The notes: generated by a model not told the origin, from the letters alone. DNA of 38,012 nucleotides from an uncultured Clostridia bacterium (GCA_947588905.1 CANQBB010000009.1:1-38012); one strand, 5' to 3'. Shown: positions 9,335 to 18,940, numbered from the stretch's first letter. Translations and numbers: made by a program.

Positions 9335-9631
9335 TTATTTCATTCGTTGCATTCGCTCATTGAAAATAAACTTGTGAGCATACTCTTCATTTTCTATAAA
9401 TTCTTCAGCTAATTCCTTAGGAATAAAAACGGGATACTTATCATCATCCATAAGAATATAATATATATGTACATGCTCAGGAAAAGACCCTTTATCTACA
9501 TATGGTGAATAAGTTGATTCTAAAATTTCATAACCTATTGTTCTATTTTCTCTACTTCCTTCTACTTTTGCAAGCCGTTTTGTACTAGAAATGTTATTTA
9601 CCAACTGATCATTTCCAAAGAACCTGGTCAT
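9335..9631 (-). CDS. Small hypothetical protein
   Basis: ATG at 9631 with GGAGG upstream; contains an in-frame CGG (9575-9577) read through in frame 0. Confidence 0.65.
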   Translation of the reverse strand: MTRFFGNDQLVNNISSTKRLAKVEGSRENRTIGYEILESTYSPYVDKGSFPEHVHIYYILMDDDKYPVFIPKELAEEFIENEEYAHKFIFNERMQRMK

Positions 9632-9776
9632 CTCACATTCCTCCAATTCTTTTTATAGTTCATGAAATAAATTCATTTCAACCCCAAACCACCTTTAACT
9701 ACCAGAATGATATATATCATAATTTCTACATTTTGTCAACTTTATATATTTTCCATTTTACTTACCTAATATATTT

Positions 9777-10682
9777 TTATTCTTTTTTCTTTTCAAGCAT
9801 TATTTTTAACCTATCAAGTCCAAAGATTACTATTCCTCCAATTATAAAATATAAAATACTAAATGTACCCAAACTCATTGGAGCTTGTGGAACATCTAAT
9901 GTTGTTGGTCCCATAACAATAGCATAAATAGATCCAAGCATTAAACCAATTATTAAATAAATCATTTGAGTTCTGTACTTCTCTAAAGCTATTTTTATCA
10001 ATCTTATTACTAGCAAAATTCCTGCAATAACTCCTAAGCCAAAAACAATTAAAGCTGGTAAATAACTAAAATTCATATGCAATAATTCTTTTATTGCTGA
10101 AATGACAGGAATATATAATCCAAATATTAAAAGCAAAGTTGAACCAGATATACCTGGCAATACCATGGCAGAAATTGCTAACATTGCAGCAATAAAAATA
10201 TATACACATAAACCAACATTTAATTCTGCAATATTTATCGCATTTCCAGAAGATGTTGGATTAAAATATGTTATTAGCCCTACAATCATTATTCCTATTA
10301 GTGTAAAAATTAAATAATTATACCAACGCCTTACTTTTAATGTTTTCTTTTCATCTTTAATAATAAGAGGAATTGAAAAAACAATAAAACCTATAAACAC
10401 AGAACTTACTTTGTATATCTGTGTTTCAAAAAGATTTGTCAAAACTAATACAGCAGCTATCATTCCAATTATCCAACCAATACCTATTTTTAGCAAAAAT
10501 AAAATTGATTCTTTTTTTTCTTTTAATTTTCCAAACATCAATCTGTCTAGTGAATTTATAAACTTATCATAAAATCCCAAAATAAAAGCAATTGTTCCAC
10601 CAGATACTCCTGGCACACTATCAGCAAGAGCCATGCAAAAGCCTCTTACTGCGTTAATTAAATAAGACATTTTTTCCTCCAA
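9777..10682 (-). CDS. DUF368 family membrane protein (PopT-like polyprenyl-phosphate transporter family)
   Basis: RGFCMALADSVPGVSGGTIAFILGFYDKFI and second VLPGISGS motif. Confidence 0.88.
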   Translation of the reverse strand: MEEKMSYLINAVRGFCMALADSVPGVSGGTIAFILGFYDKFINSLDRLMFGKLKEKKESILFLLKIGIGWIIGMIAAVLVLTNLFETQIYKVSSVFIGFIVFSIPLIIKDEKKTLKVRRWYNYLIFTLIGIMIVGLITYFNPTSSGNAINIAELNVGLCVYIFIAAMLAISAMVLPGISGSTLLLIFGLYIPVISAIKELLHMNFSYLPALIVFGLGVIAGILLVIRLIKIALEKYRTQMIYLIIGLMLGSIYAIVMGPTTLDVPQAPMSLGTFSILYFIIGGIVIFGLDRLKIMLEKKKE

Positions 10683-10704
10683 TATTTCGCAATGCGAATA
10701 ATAA

Positions 10705-11793
10705 TTATATATTTACTTTTGCACTAGTAGTGCATTTTATCTTTCCTCCACCAATAACAACATCATCTATATAAAATACTGCTGATTGTCCTGGAGTTAC
10801 AGCCCTTTGAGGTTCATCAAAAACAACTTTTATTTCATCATTAAGTTTAGTTATTTTTGCACTTGATTCTTTTACAGAATATCTTGTCTTAACATTTACT
10901 TGTAAATCATTTTTAAAATCTTTCAATAAAATCAAATTAACATCTGACACAATAAATTCTTTTATGTATAAATCTTTTTCTTCTCCAACAATAAGTTCAT
11001 TTTTTTCTATATCATATCCTAATACAAAAAGTGGAACAGAATTAGAAATACCTAAACCTTTTCTCTGCCCTATTGTATATTTATAAAGTCCAGTATGTTT
11101 GCCTAAAACTTTGCCATCAATATTAACTATATTCCCTACTTTACTCTTTATATCAGAATTTTCTTCTAAGAATTTTTTATAATCCCCATCTGGAATAAAA
11201 CAAATATCTTCACTATCAGGTTTATTCGCAACAGGCAGATTATATTCACTAGCAATTTTTCTAATTTCATCTTTACTTTTAAAATCTCCAAGAGGAAACA
11301 ACACTTTATCTAATAATTCCTCTGGAATATTATAAAGCACATAACTCTGATCTTTTTTACCACTATTAGATTTTTTAAGAACTTTCTTTCCATAAGTATC
11401 ATCATATTCTATTTTTGCATAATGCCCTGTAGCAATATAATCACATTCCAATTCTTGTGCCTTTTTATACATGCATCCAAACTTTAAATATTTATTACAT
11501 TCAATGCAAGGGTTAGGAGTCCTACAATTTTTATATTGGCAAATAAAATCGTCAATAACATATTTTTCAAATTCTTCTTTGAAGTTAATTGTATAATGTG
11601 GTATTTCTAAAAAATCACAGACTCTTTTTGCATCTAAAGTAGAAGAAAGATTGCAACAGCTTCCTTCTATTTCTCCTTCAAAAAGTTTCATTGTAACTCC
11701 AATTACATCATAATCTTGATTTTTTAAGAGAATGGCAGCAACACTACTATCAACTCCACCACTCATACCCAATAGCACTCTCTTGTTTTCCAT
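10705..11793 (-). CDS. mnmA: tRNA-specific 2-thiouridylase
   Basis: LLGMSGGVDSSVAAILL; PNPCIECNKYLKFG; DSEDICFIP; GQRKGLGI. Confidence 0.96.
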   Translation of the reverse strand: MENKRVLLGMSGGVDSSVAAILLKNQDYDVIGVTMKLFEGEIEGSCCNLSSTLDAKRVCDFLEIPHYTINFKEEFEKYVIDDFICQYKNCRTPNPCIECNKYLKFGCMYKKAQELECDYIATGHYAKIEYDDTYGKKVLKKSNSGKKDQSYVLYNIPEELLDKVLFPLGDFKSKDEIRKIASEYNLPVANKPDSEDICFIPDGDYKKFLEENSDIKSKVGNIVNIDGKVLGKHTGLYKYTIGQRKGLGISNSVPLFVLGYDIEKNELIVGEEKDLYIKEFIVSDVNLILLKDFKNDLQVNVKTRYSVKESSAKITKLNDEIKVVFDEPQRAVTPGQSAVFYIDDVVIGGGKIKCTTSAKVNI

Positions 11794-11817
11794 ATTGTTA
11801 TCATTCCTTTAAACACA

Positions 11818-11845
11818 AAAAACAGTTCGTTTCCGAATTGTTTTT
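11818..11845 (-). terminator. Intrinsic terminator after nifU
   Basis: Minus strand CAATTCG-GAAA-CGAACTG-TTTTTT. Confidence 0.75.
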
Positions 11846-11858
11846 TGATCATCTATTT

Positions 11859-12299
11859 TTATTCTCCACAATGTTCACAATGATGTTCTTTTAAATTACA
11901 CTTTTTAACGATTTCTTCTTCAGTCATTTTTCCTTCTTTTCTGTAATAATCTGCAATAGCTTCATGAATAGCTTCTTCAGCTAATACTGAACAATGAATT
12001 TTTACTGGTGGTAAACCATCTAATGCTTTTATAACATCACTATTTTTTAAAGCAAGAGCCTCTTCTAAAGTTTTACCTTTAATCATTTCAGTAGAAACAC
12101 TACTTGTTGCAATGGCTGCTCCACATCCAAAAGTTTTAAACTTTACATCAACAATAATATTATTTTCTACTTTGATATACATTTTCATTATATCTCCACA
12201 AACTGGATTACCAACTTCTCCTACACCAGAAGCATCTTCTATTTTTCCAACATTTCTTGGATTAGTGTAATGATCTACAACTTTATCTGAATATTCCAT
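11859..12299 (-). CDS. nifU: Fe-S cluster scaffold NifU/IscU-like
   Basis: NPVCGDIMKMYIKV; FKTFGCGAAIATSS; KIHCSVLAEEAI. Confidence 0.95.
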   Translation of the reverse strand: MEYSDKVVDHYTNPRNVGKIEDASGVGEVGNPVCGDIMKMYIKVENNIIVDVKFKTFGCGAAIATSSVSTEMIKGKTLEEALALKNSDVIKALDGLPPVKIHCSVLAEEAIHEAIADYYRKEGKMTEEEIVKKCNLKEHHCEHCGE

Positions 12300-13480
12300 T
12301 ATTTCTTTTCCTCCTCAATAAATTCTTCCCAAAGTGGAGACATTTCTCTTAATCTATTAACAATCTCCACAAGATTTTCAACTAAATAATCTACTTCTTC
12401 TTTTGTATTATATTTACCTATTGAAATTCTTAATGAACCATGTGCAATTTCATGAGGTAGTCCAATAGCAAGTAAAACATGTGATGGATCTAAAGAACCT
12501 GATGTACAAGCACTTCCACTTGAAGCGGCAATACCTTTTAAGTCTAGATTTAAAAGAAGTCCTTCTCCCTCAATATATCTAAATGATATATTACTGTTTC
12601 CAGGTAGTCTCTTTTCCATATCACCATTTATTTTAATATATGGTATCTTTTCAGAGATTTGTTTAACATAGTAATCTCTTAATTCTTTAATCTTTTTATT
12701 ATGCTCATCTAAATTAGCATACGCAAGTTCAATAGCTTTGCCCATACCAACAATTGCAGGAACATTTTCTGTACCAGCTCTCTTTCCTCTTTCTTGATGT
12801 CCCCCGGCAACAAGTCTATCAAAATTGATTCCATTTCTAACATATAAAGCTCCAATTCCTTTTGGTCCATAAAATTTATGACCTGACATAGAAAGAGCAT
12901 CAATATTTAATTCTTTAACATCAATTCTAACAGTACCAACAGCTTGAACTGCATCAGTATGGAAGAATATATTGTGCTTTTTAGCAATTTCTCCAATTTC
13001 TTTAATAGGCTGTATTGTACCAATTTCATTATTAGCAAACATTATTGTAATAAGAATTGTTGAATCTTTAATAGCATTTTCTAATTCATCTAATTTTACA
13101 ATACCATCTTCTGAAACACCAATATATGAAACTTCAAAACCTTCTTTTTCAAGTTGCTTACATGTTTCTAAAACTGCTGGATGTTCAATTTTTGAAGTAA
13201 TAATATGATTGCCTTTGCTCTTATATCCATGTGCAGTTCCTTTAATAATTGTGTTATCGCTCTCACTTCCACCTGCCGTAAAGTAAATCTCATTTGGATT
13301 ACAGTTTAAAACAGTAGAAATCTGCTCTCTTGCAGTCTCCACAGCCTTTCTGTTCTCTCTGCCCAATTTATATATAGAAGACGCATTTCCGTAAGATTCT
13401 TTTAGGTATGGAAGCATAGCTTGTAATACCTCATCGTCTAATTTTGTTGTTGCTGCATTGTCAAAATATACATTTTCCAT
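12299..13480 (-). CDS. nifS: Cysteine desulfurase
   Basis: YFDNAATT; HTDAVQAVG; SGHKFYGPKGIGALY; SSGSACTSG. Confidence 0.96.
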   Translation of the reverse strand: MENVYFDNAATTKLDDEVLQAMLPYLKESYGNASSIYKLGRENRKAVETAREQISTVLNCNPNEIYFTAGGSESDNTIIKGTAHGYKSKGNHIITSKIEHPAVLETCKQLEKEGFEVSYIGVSEDGIVKLDELENAIKDSTILITIMFANNEIGTIQPIKEIGEIAKKHNIFFHTDAVQAVGTVRIDVKELNIDALSMSGHKFYGPKGIGALYVRNGINFDRLVAGGHQERGKRAGTENVPAIVGMGKAIELAYANLDEHNKKIKELRDYYVKQISEKIPYIKINGDMEKRLPGNSNISFRYIEGEGLLLNLDLKGIAASSGSACTSGSLDPSHVLLAIGLPHEIAHGSLRISIGKYNTKEEVDYLVENLVEIVNRLREMSPLWEEFIEEEKK

Positions 13481-13512
13481 TTATACATTATCTCCTTTTC
13501 ATAGTAATCTAG

Positions 13513-13554
13513 TAGGAATTATAACATCTAATTCCTAGTTAGTCAATAGGAATT
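13513..13554 (-). promoter_or_regulatory. nifS promoter with three alternating Rrf2-type half-sites
   Basis: Minus TTGACT (13541-13546) - 17 - TATAAT (13518-13523); TAGGAATT 13513, AATTCCTA 13530, TAGGAATT 13547. Confidence 0.75.
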
Positions 13555-13594
13555 GATATATTATTTACATTTATTTGAAAAAATATACCATTAA

Positions 13595-13999
13595 CTAATC
13601 TTTAGGAATTAAATCAGCTAACGTCTTGCTGTCTACATATTCATTGATTACTTCATCCAATCCTTTCCAAAAAGAAAATGTAATGCACTCTTCTTTTCTT
13701 TCACATTCTCCCTCTTCAGTTAAACAATATATTGGAGCCAAATCTCCTTCTGTTGCTCTTAATATATCTCCAATACTATATTCTTCCGGTTTTTTAGCTA
13801 ATTTATACCCACCATTATTACCTCTAGCAGTTTTTAAATAACCTTCTTTATTAAGCATTGCTATAATTTGTTCTAAATATTTATTTGATATGCCTTGCCT
13901 ATTTGCAATGTCTTTTAATGAAATAAAGCTTCCATTATCATGCATTGCTAAATCAATCATAATATTTAAAGCATATCTTCCTCTTGTAGATATTTTCAT
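13595..13999 (-). CDS. Rrf2 family regulator (IscR-like, probable Fe-S sensing)
   Basis: MKISTRGRYALNIMIDLA; GNNGGYKLAK; C-X6-C-X5-C (CLTEEGECERKEEC). Confidence 0.9.
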   Translation of the reverse strand: MKISTRGRYALNIMIDLAMHDNGSFISLKDIANRQGISNKYLEQIIAMLNKEGYLKTARGNNGGYKLAKKPEEYSIGDILRATEGDLAPIYCLTEEGECERKEECITFSFWKGLDEVINEYVDSKTLADLIPKD

Positions 14000-14074
14000 T
14001 TATATCACTCCATTTATATCTTTTAATTTTATATACTAACATAAAAAAAACTCATTTTCAACTTTTAATTAAAT

Positions 14075-14219
14075 GAAAGAAGGGGACGGAGCAAACTTTC
14101 AAACGAAAACAACAAAGAAAAATTTGTTTTGTTTTCTTGTTGTTTGAAAGTTTGCTCCGTCCCCTTCTTTCAAAAATTTGTTCTGTTTTCTTGTTGTTTG
14201 AAAGTTTGCTCCGTCCCCT
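14075..14219. repeat. REP-like palindromic repeat, locus A, with extra half unit
   Basis: 30-bp perfect arms 14075-14104 / 14142-14171; second copy of the right arm at 14196-14219. Confidence 0.9.
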
Positions 14220-14227
14220 ATTTCATT

Positions 14228-14638
14228 TCAAAAGTTTGCTAATTCTTTTAACTTTTCTGCCAATTCTGGAATAGCATTTTTTAATCTAACCAATCTATTT
14301 TCCATATCAACAAAGCAATGTTCAGATGTTGCTGTAAAAACTATATTCCCTGTTTTCAGATTAGTCATAATATATTCTATAACAAGTTTAACTCCTTTGA
14401 ATTCTTTTACATTACACTCAATACAAATCTCATCTTTAAATGTTGTTGTTTCTTTGTACTCACAATCAATTTTTATAACTGGTGACATTATTCCTTCTTC
14501 TTCAATTTTATCAAATCCATAACCTATACTATCTAGAAATGCAACTCTCGCTTCTTCCATCCATCTAATATAATTTGAATGATGTGTTATTCCCATTTTA
14601 TCTGTTTCATAATATTGAACTTTATGAATATATTTCAA
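14228..14638 (-). CDS. Acyl-CoA thioesterase, 4HBT/YbgC-like
   Basis: YYETDKMGITHHSNYIRWMEEAR. Confidence 0.9.
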   Translation of the reverse strand: MKYIHKVQYYETDKMGITHHSNYIRWMEEARVAFLDSIGYGFDKIEEEGIMSPVIKIDCEYKETTTFKDEICIECNVKEFKGVKLVIEYIMTNLKTGNIVFTATSEHCFVDMENRLVRLKNAIPELAEKLKELANF

Positions 14639-14700
14639 ACTAATTACCTTCTTTCTTAAAAAATTAGCAGTCTTTTTTAAGAACTACTAATTTTAAAAAA

Positions 14701-15468
14701 TTACTTTTGATTTTTTTCTAATAAATATTCAACATATTCTTCTAAACACATATTTAGCCTATTCATTTCTTTTGCATGTTCCACTCCAACATATCTCCAA
14801 TGCCATGGCTCATATTTAACTCCTGTAATATCTGCCTTTTCTTCAGGATACCTTAATATAAATCCATAATTTTCTGCATTTTTCATAAGCCATTCATAAG
14901 CTTTTGACTTTTCAAAAGCATTATCTACATTATTAAAATCTACACACAATCCCAAATTATGCTCACTATATCCAGGCTTGTTAATTGATTGTTCTGTTAG
15001 TGTTTTAGATAAAGTTTCTGAATATCCTTGTTTTTTATATTCATCAACTTTTTCATTAAATAAAGCCTCTTGAAGTTCTATCGTTCTATATGTAGATTGA
15101 GCCCATATATTAGTTATTTTATCTTTTTTAGCATCTTTTAGCATGTCTTTTAAGTAATTAACTGCTCTACTGTCGAACAGCCTTGTAGAATCAATATATT
15201 CAAGTTCAAATTCATAATCATCAGGAATTTTATTTGTACTATTTACTAATACCAACTCCCAACCAAGGTCTGTTTCTTCATCGCCACTTAAATCAATAGA
15301 ACTTATAAATTCTTGCATATTACTTATTTCTATATTTTGATTTGCTACAGTTTCACTAAGATTATTATTTTGATATTTAAAGTAGCAAAGTAATACTCCT
15401 AAAATAACTACAAATAAAAACAATATAATAATTATTATCTTTTGTCTATTTATTATTTTTCTATCCAT
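14701..15468 (-). CDS. D-alanyl-D-alanine carboxypeptidase, M15/VanY-like
   Basis: YRTIELQ..., KPGYSEHNLGLCVDF, YEPWHWRYVG; N-terminal TM. Confidence 0.88.
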   Translation of the reverse strand: MDRKIINRQKIIIIILFLFVVILGVLLCYFKYQNNNLSETVANQNIEISNMQEFISSIDLSGDEETDLGWELVLVNSTNKIPDDYEFELEYIDSTRLFDSRAVNYLKDMLKDAKKDKITNIWAQSTYRTIELQEALFNEKVDEYKKQGYSETLSKTLTEQSINKPGYSEHNLGLCVDFNNVDNAFEKSKAYEWLMKNAENYGFILRYPEEKADITGVKYEPWHWRYVGVEHAKEMNRLNMCLEEYVEYLLEKNQK

Positions 15469-15554
15469 GTATTTCACCTCATTGCCATATATTATACAAC
15501 AATAGAAAAATAATTTGTAGAATTATTTTTAAAAATTAAGGATTTTATCAAAAT

Positions 15555-16124
15555 TTATATATTTTTAACTTCTTCTTCAATTATATCCTCAGAATTTTGC
15601 ATTGCTGATATTGTTTTTGAAAATAAATCATCAAGTTCCCAACCAAGTTCTTCTGCACCTTGTTTTATAACATCTCTTGAGCAACCTGCAGCAAATTTTT
15701 TATCTTTAAATTTCTTTTTCAAACTTGATACTTCCATATCCTTTGTGCTATGTGAAGGTCTCATTTTAGCAGCAGCCCAAATAAGACCAGTAAGCTCATC
15801 AACTGCAAACAATATTTTCTCCATTTCATGTTCAGGTTTAATATCTGTACATATACCATAACCATGGCTACAAATTGCATGTATCATTTCATCACTTGCA
15901 TCTATTTCTTTTAAAAGTTCTGGTGCCTTTTTGCAATGCTCCTCTGGATATTTTTCAAAATCAACATCATGTAAAAGTCCAACTATTCCCCAAAAACTTT
16001 CATCATATCCATTTTCTTTTGCAAAATATTTCATAACTTGCTCAACAGTTAGTGCATGTCTCAAATGAAATTCTTCTTCATTATATTTTTTTAATAAACT
16101 TAATGCTTGTTCTCTATCCATCAT
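15555..16124 (-). CDS. HD domain protein
   Basis: RHALTVEQVM...VGLLHDVDFEKYPEEH...SHGYG; ATG at 16124 with GGAGG RBS. Confidence 0.85.
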   Translation of the reverse strand: MMDREQALSLLKKYNEEEFHLRHALTVEQVMKYFAKENGYDESFWGIVGLLHDVDFEKYPEEHCKKAPELLKEIDASDEMIHAICSHGYGICTDIKPEHEMEKILFAVDELTGLIWAAAKMRPSHSTKDMEVSSLKKKFKDKKFAAGCSRDVIKQGAEELGWELDDLFSKTISAMQNSEDIIEEEVKNI

Positions 16125-16194
16125 AATTCCTCCCAAAATAATTTTAATTAAGAATATCACATATGTGATGATTTATCAATATTTTATAAATTCA

Positions 16195-16231
16195 AAAATA
16201 CCTTAAGTGATAAATTCACTTAAGGTATTTT
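16195..16231 (-). terminator. Terminator hairpin
   Basis: AAAATACCTTAAGTGA...TCACTTAAGGTATTTT. Confidence 0.75.
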
Positions 16232-16242
16232 AATAAGCAATT

Positions 16243-17121
16243 TTATTCAACTTCAATCAATTCATACTCTTTAGTTCCGATACCCAAATCAACTGCAGCA
16301 TCTATTGTATGTGTACCATGTCTTGAATTTATTCTTTCTAATAAATGATCTTTTCCTGGATCATCAGAATTGATTACTAAGTCTATACATGCTTGATCAA
16401 TTGCAACTGGGTCTAAAGATGCTAAAATTCCAATATCTTTCATACAAGGATCTTCTGCAACATTGCAACAATCACAGTCAACAGACATATTACACATAAC
16501 ATTGATATATGCAATATTATCTCCAAAATATTTAGTAACTGATGATGCAGCATCTGCCATAGATTCTAAGAATTTAATTTGATCTGTTCTAAACATATCA
16601 TCATAAGAACCATTTTCAGCACCAGCACAATGAATATATCTTTTTCCTTTTCCAGAAGCAACACCAATAGATAATTGTTTTAATGCTCCACCATATCCAC
16701 CCATAGGATGACCTTTAAAATGTGAAAGTACTAACATAGAATCATAATTTTCTATATCCTTTCCAACATAGTTCTTTTTAATAACTTTACCATTTGGTAT
16801 TTCTAATGTTATATCTTCTTCGGCATCCATGATGTCAACATTAAAGTATTTTGACCATCCATGGTTCTCCATTAATTTTTTATGTTTTTCTGTTGTATTT
16901 CTTTCTCCATCGTAAGCTGTATTACACTCAACTATTGTTCCATTAACATATTCTAACATTGGTTTTACAAATTCAGGGCGAAGATAATTTTGATTTCCTT
17001 CTTCACCAGAATGTATCTTAACAGCAACTTTTCCAGGCAAATCTTTTTCTAAAGTTTTAAACATTTTTACAACACTTTCAGGTGTAAGTTCTTTTGTAAA
17101 ATATACTTTTGCTTTTTCCAT
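16243..17121 (-). CDS. DUF362 domain-containing protein
   Basis: VAVKIHSGEEGNQNYLRPEFVKP; HFKGHPMGGYGGALKQLSIGVASGKGK; CDCC. Confidence 0.88.
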   Translation of the reverse strand: MEKAKVYFTKELTPESVVKMFKTLEKDLPGKVAVKIHSGEEGNQNYLRPEFVKPMLEYVNGTIVECNTAYDGERNTTEKHKKLMENHGWSKYFNVDIMDAEEDITLEIPNGKVIKKNYVGKDIENYDSMLVLSHFKGHPMGGYGGALKQLSIGVASGKGKRYIHCAGAENGSYDDMFRTDQIKFLESMADAASSVTKYFGDNIAYINVMCNMSVDCDCCNVAEDPCMKDIGILASLDPVAIDQACIDLVINSDDPGKDHLLERINSRHGTHTIDAAVDLGIGTKEYELIEVE

Positions 17122-17207
17122 GCTCTCTATCATTCCTTTCTATTCGTAATATATTATTACCATATATTTGCATTCTATCATATAAGATAACTATTGGCAA
17201 ATAAATT

Positions 17208-18362
17208 TTACATAGCTTTCTTATATAGCTCAATAAAGTCTTCTTTTGTGACATCTCTTGGATTTCCAGGCTTACATGGATCATTCATTGCTTTTTCTGC
17301 CAGCATTTCAATGTCTTCTTCTTTAACACCATAATCTTTAATTGTTTGTGTTATTCCAACAGATTTACTAAGTTCAGATAGCATCCATACAAAAGTATTT
17401 ATAACATCTTGATCATTTAAATTTTCTGCATCTGGTCTACCAATATTTACAAGAATCTCTCTAAATCTATCTGCACAAACTTCTCCATTAAATCTCATTA
17501 CAGTTGGAAGCAACATAGCATTTGCTATTCCATGAGGAGTATCATATACAGCACCTAATTGGTGTGCCATTGAATGAACAATTCCAAGTCCAACATTTGA
17601 AAATCCCATTCCAGCAATATATTGTGCCATACCCATCATTTCAATTGCTTCTTCATCTTTATCATTTACAGCAGAAGGTAAATATTTAAAAATCATTTTA
17701 ATAGCTTTCATATGAAACATATCTGACATTTCATTATGAGCTTTTGTAATATATCCCTCTACTGCATGTGTTAAAGCATCCATTCCAGTTGCCGCAGCTA
17801 AGCTCTTAGGCATTGTAGACATTAACTCAGAATCTATAATTGATAATATAGGAATATCATTAGGATCTACACATACCATTTTAATTTTTGCATCTTCATC
17901 CGTAATTACATAGTTGATTGTTACTTCAGCAGCCGTTCCTGCAGTTGTTGGTAAAGCTATAACAGGCATACCCTTATTAACTGTATTTGATACTCCGTTT
18001 AAAGATTTTACATCTGCTCTATCAGGATTTGTCATTATTATTGAGATTCCTTTTGCAGTATCAATACTAGAACCTCCACCAACAGCAACTATTAAATCTG
18101 CTCTAGCTTTTTTGCAGGCTCTAACTCCATCTAATACATTCTTTATAGTTGGATTTGGTTTTATATCTGAATATAATGTATAAGCTATTCTTGCATCTTC
18201 TAAAATATCTTCTACCTTTTTAGTAACTCCAACTTCAACTAAATCTTTATCACTTACTAATAATACTTTTTTAAAACCTCTTTTTTTAATTTCAGCAGGT
18301 AATTCTTCTCTTGCACCTTTTCCAAAATATGATGTCTCGTTTAAAACAAACTTCATTGACAT
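17208..18362 (-). CDS. Iron-containing alcohol dehydrogenase
   Basis: VGGGSSIDTAKGISI; GMDALTHAVEGY; HSMAHQLGAVYDTPHGIANA; ATG at 18362 after GAAGGAGG. Confidence 0.92.
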   Translation of the reverse strand: MSMKFVLNETSYFGKGAREELPAEIKKRGFKKVLLVSDKDLVEVGVTKKVEDILEDARIAYTLYSDIKPNPTIKNVLDGVRACKKARADLIVAVGGGSSIDTAKGISIIMTNPDRADVKSLNGVSNTVNKGMPVIALPTTAGTAAEVTINYVITDEDAKIKMVCVDPNDIPILSIIDSELMSTMPKSLAAATGMDALTHAVEGYITKAHNEMSDMFHMKAIKMIFKYLPSAVNDKDEEAIEMMGMAQYIAGMGFSNVGLGIVHSMAHQLGAVYDTPHGIANAMLLPTVMRFNGEVCADRFREILVNIGRPDAENLNDQDVINTFVWMLSELSKSVGITQTIKDYGVKEEDIEMLAEKAMNDPCKPGNPRDVTKEDFIELYKKAM

Positions 18363-18393
18363 CTTCATTCCTCCTTCGTAAAAACAAATTACA

Positions 18394-18593
18394 ATTTTCA
18401 GTTTTATTATATTATAAAAAAATATAATAATATTTTTTATTGATAGCTTGCGTTTCGGCAAGCGTGAGCAATAAAAAATTTCTTTACTTTCTTTTTTATG
18501 ATTCAATAAAGCATACCTTTATATTGTCAAGCTTTAGCTTGACAGATAAGAAAATCAAAAATCTTTGATTTTTAGATTTTCAGTTTTATTATA
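18394..18593. repeat. 18-bp direct repeats flanking three hairpins, upstream of Fe-ADH
   Basis: ATTTTCAGTTTTATTATA at 18394-18411 and 18576-18593; internal GCTTGC..GCAAGC, TGTCAAGCT..AGCTTGACA and AAAATCAAAAATC..GATTTTT stems. Confidence 0.75.
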
Positions 18594-18649
18594 CCATATA
18601 AAAAATAATTATCAAATATTAAAAATTATAGACTATAATTTTATACAAA

Positions 18650-18678
18650 AAAACAGCCGGAGTATTACTCCAGCTGTT
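18650..18678 (-). terminator. Terminator overlapping the 3' end of the 18665 CDS
   Basis: Minus AACAGC.GGAGT..ACTCC.GCTGTTTTTTT; stop codon lies in the hairpin. Confidence 0.7.
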
Positions 18679-18940
18679 CCTCAATCTTTTTGAAGTAGAA
18701 ATTGCACTTCCTTTCATACAAATTAACCGCCACTACTTGTGGTACTCCAACCACAATCAAAAAAATCACAAAGCTAACAATTACAGCCCATATAATTGGC
18801 ATATCATGAGTTACCGTCACAGCAAGCATCGTAGCAAGAACGATTGAAACAAATACCGAAACCCTAATCCCAATCTTTGCCCTGTGCATGAACCGATTCA
18901 TCTTGGTAGTCCAGTTGTTAAATTCGATTTCGTTCTTCAT
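18665..18940 (-). CDS. Small membrane protein, hypothetical
   Basis: 91 aa with two TM segments; RBS GAGGAG; in-frame CGG at 18893-18895. Confidence 0.7.
   Translation of the reverse strand: MKNEIEFNNWTTKMNRFMHRAKIGIRVSVFVSIVLATMLAVTVTHDMPIIWAVIVSFVIFLIVVGVPQVVAVNLYERKCNFYFKKIEEQLE

Noticed and set aside
12709-12903. 64-aa ORF inside nifS
   Set aside because: Alternate frame of a strongly conserved gene.
17078-17284. 68-aa ORF upstream of the DUF362 gene
   Set aside because: Overlaps two confident genes in another frame with no RBS support.
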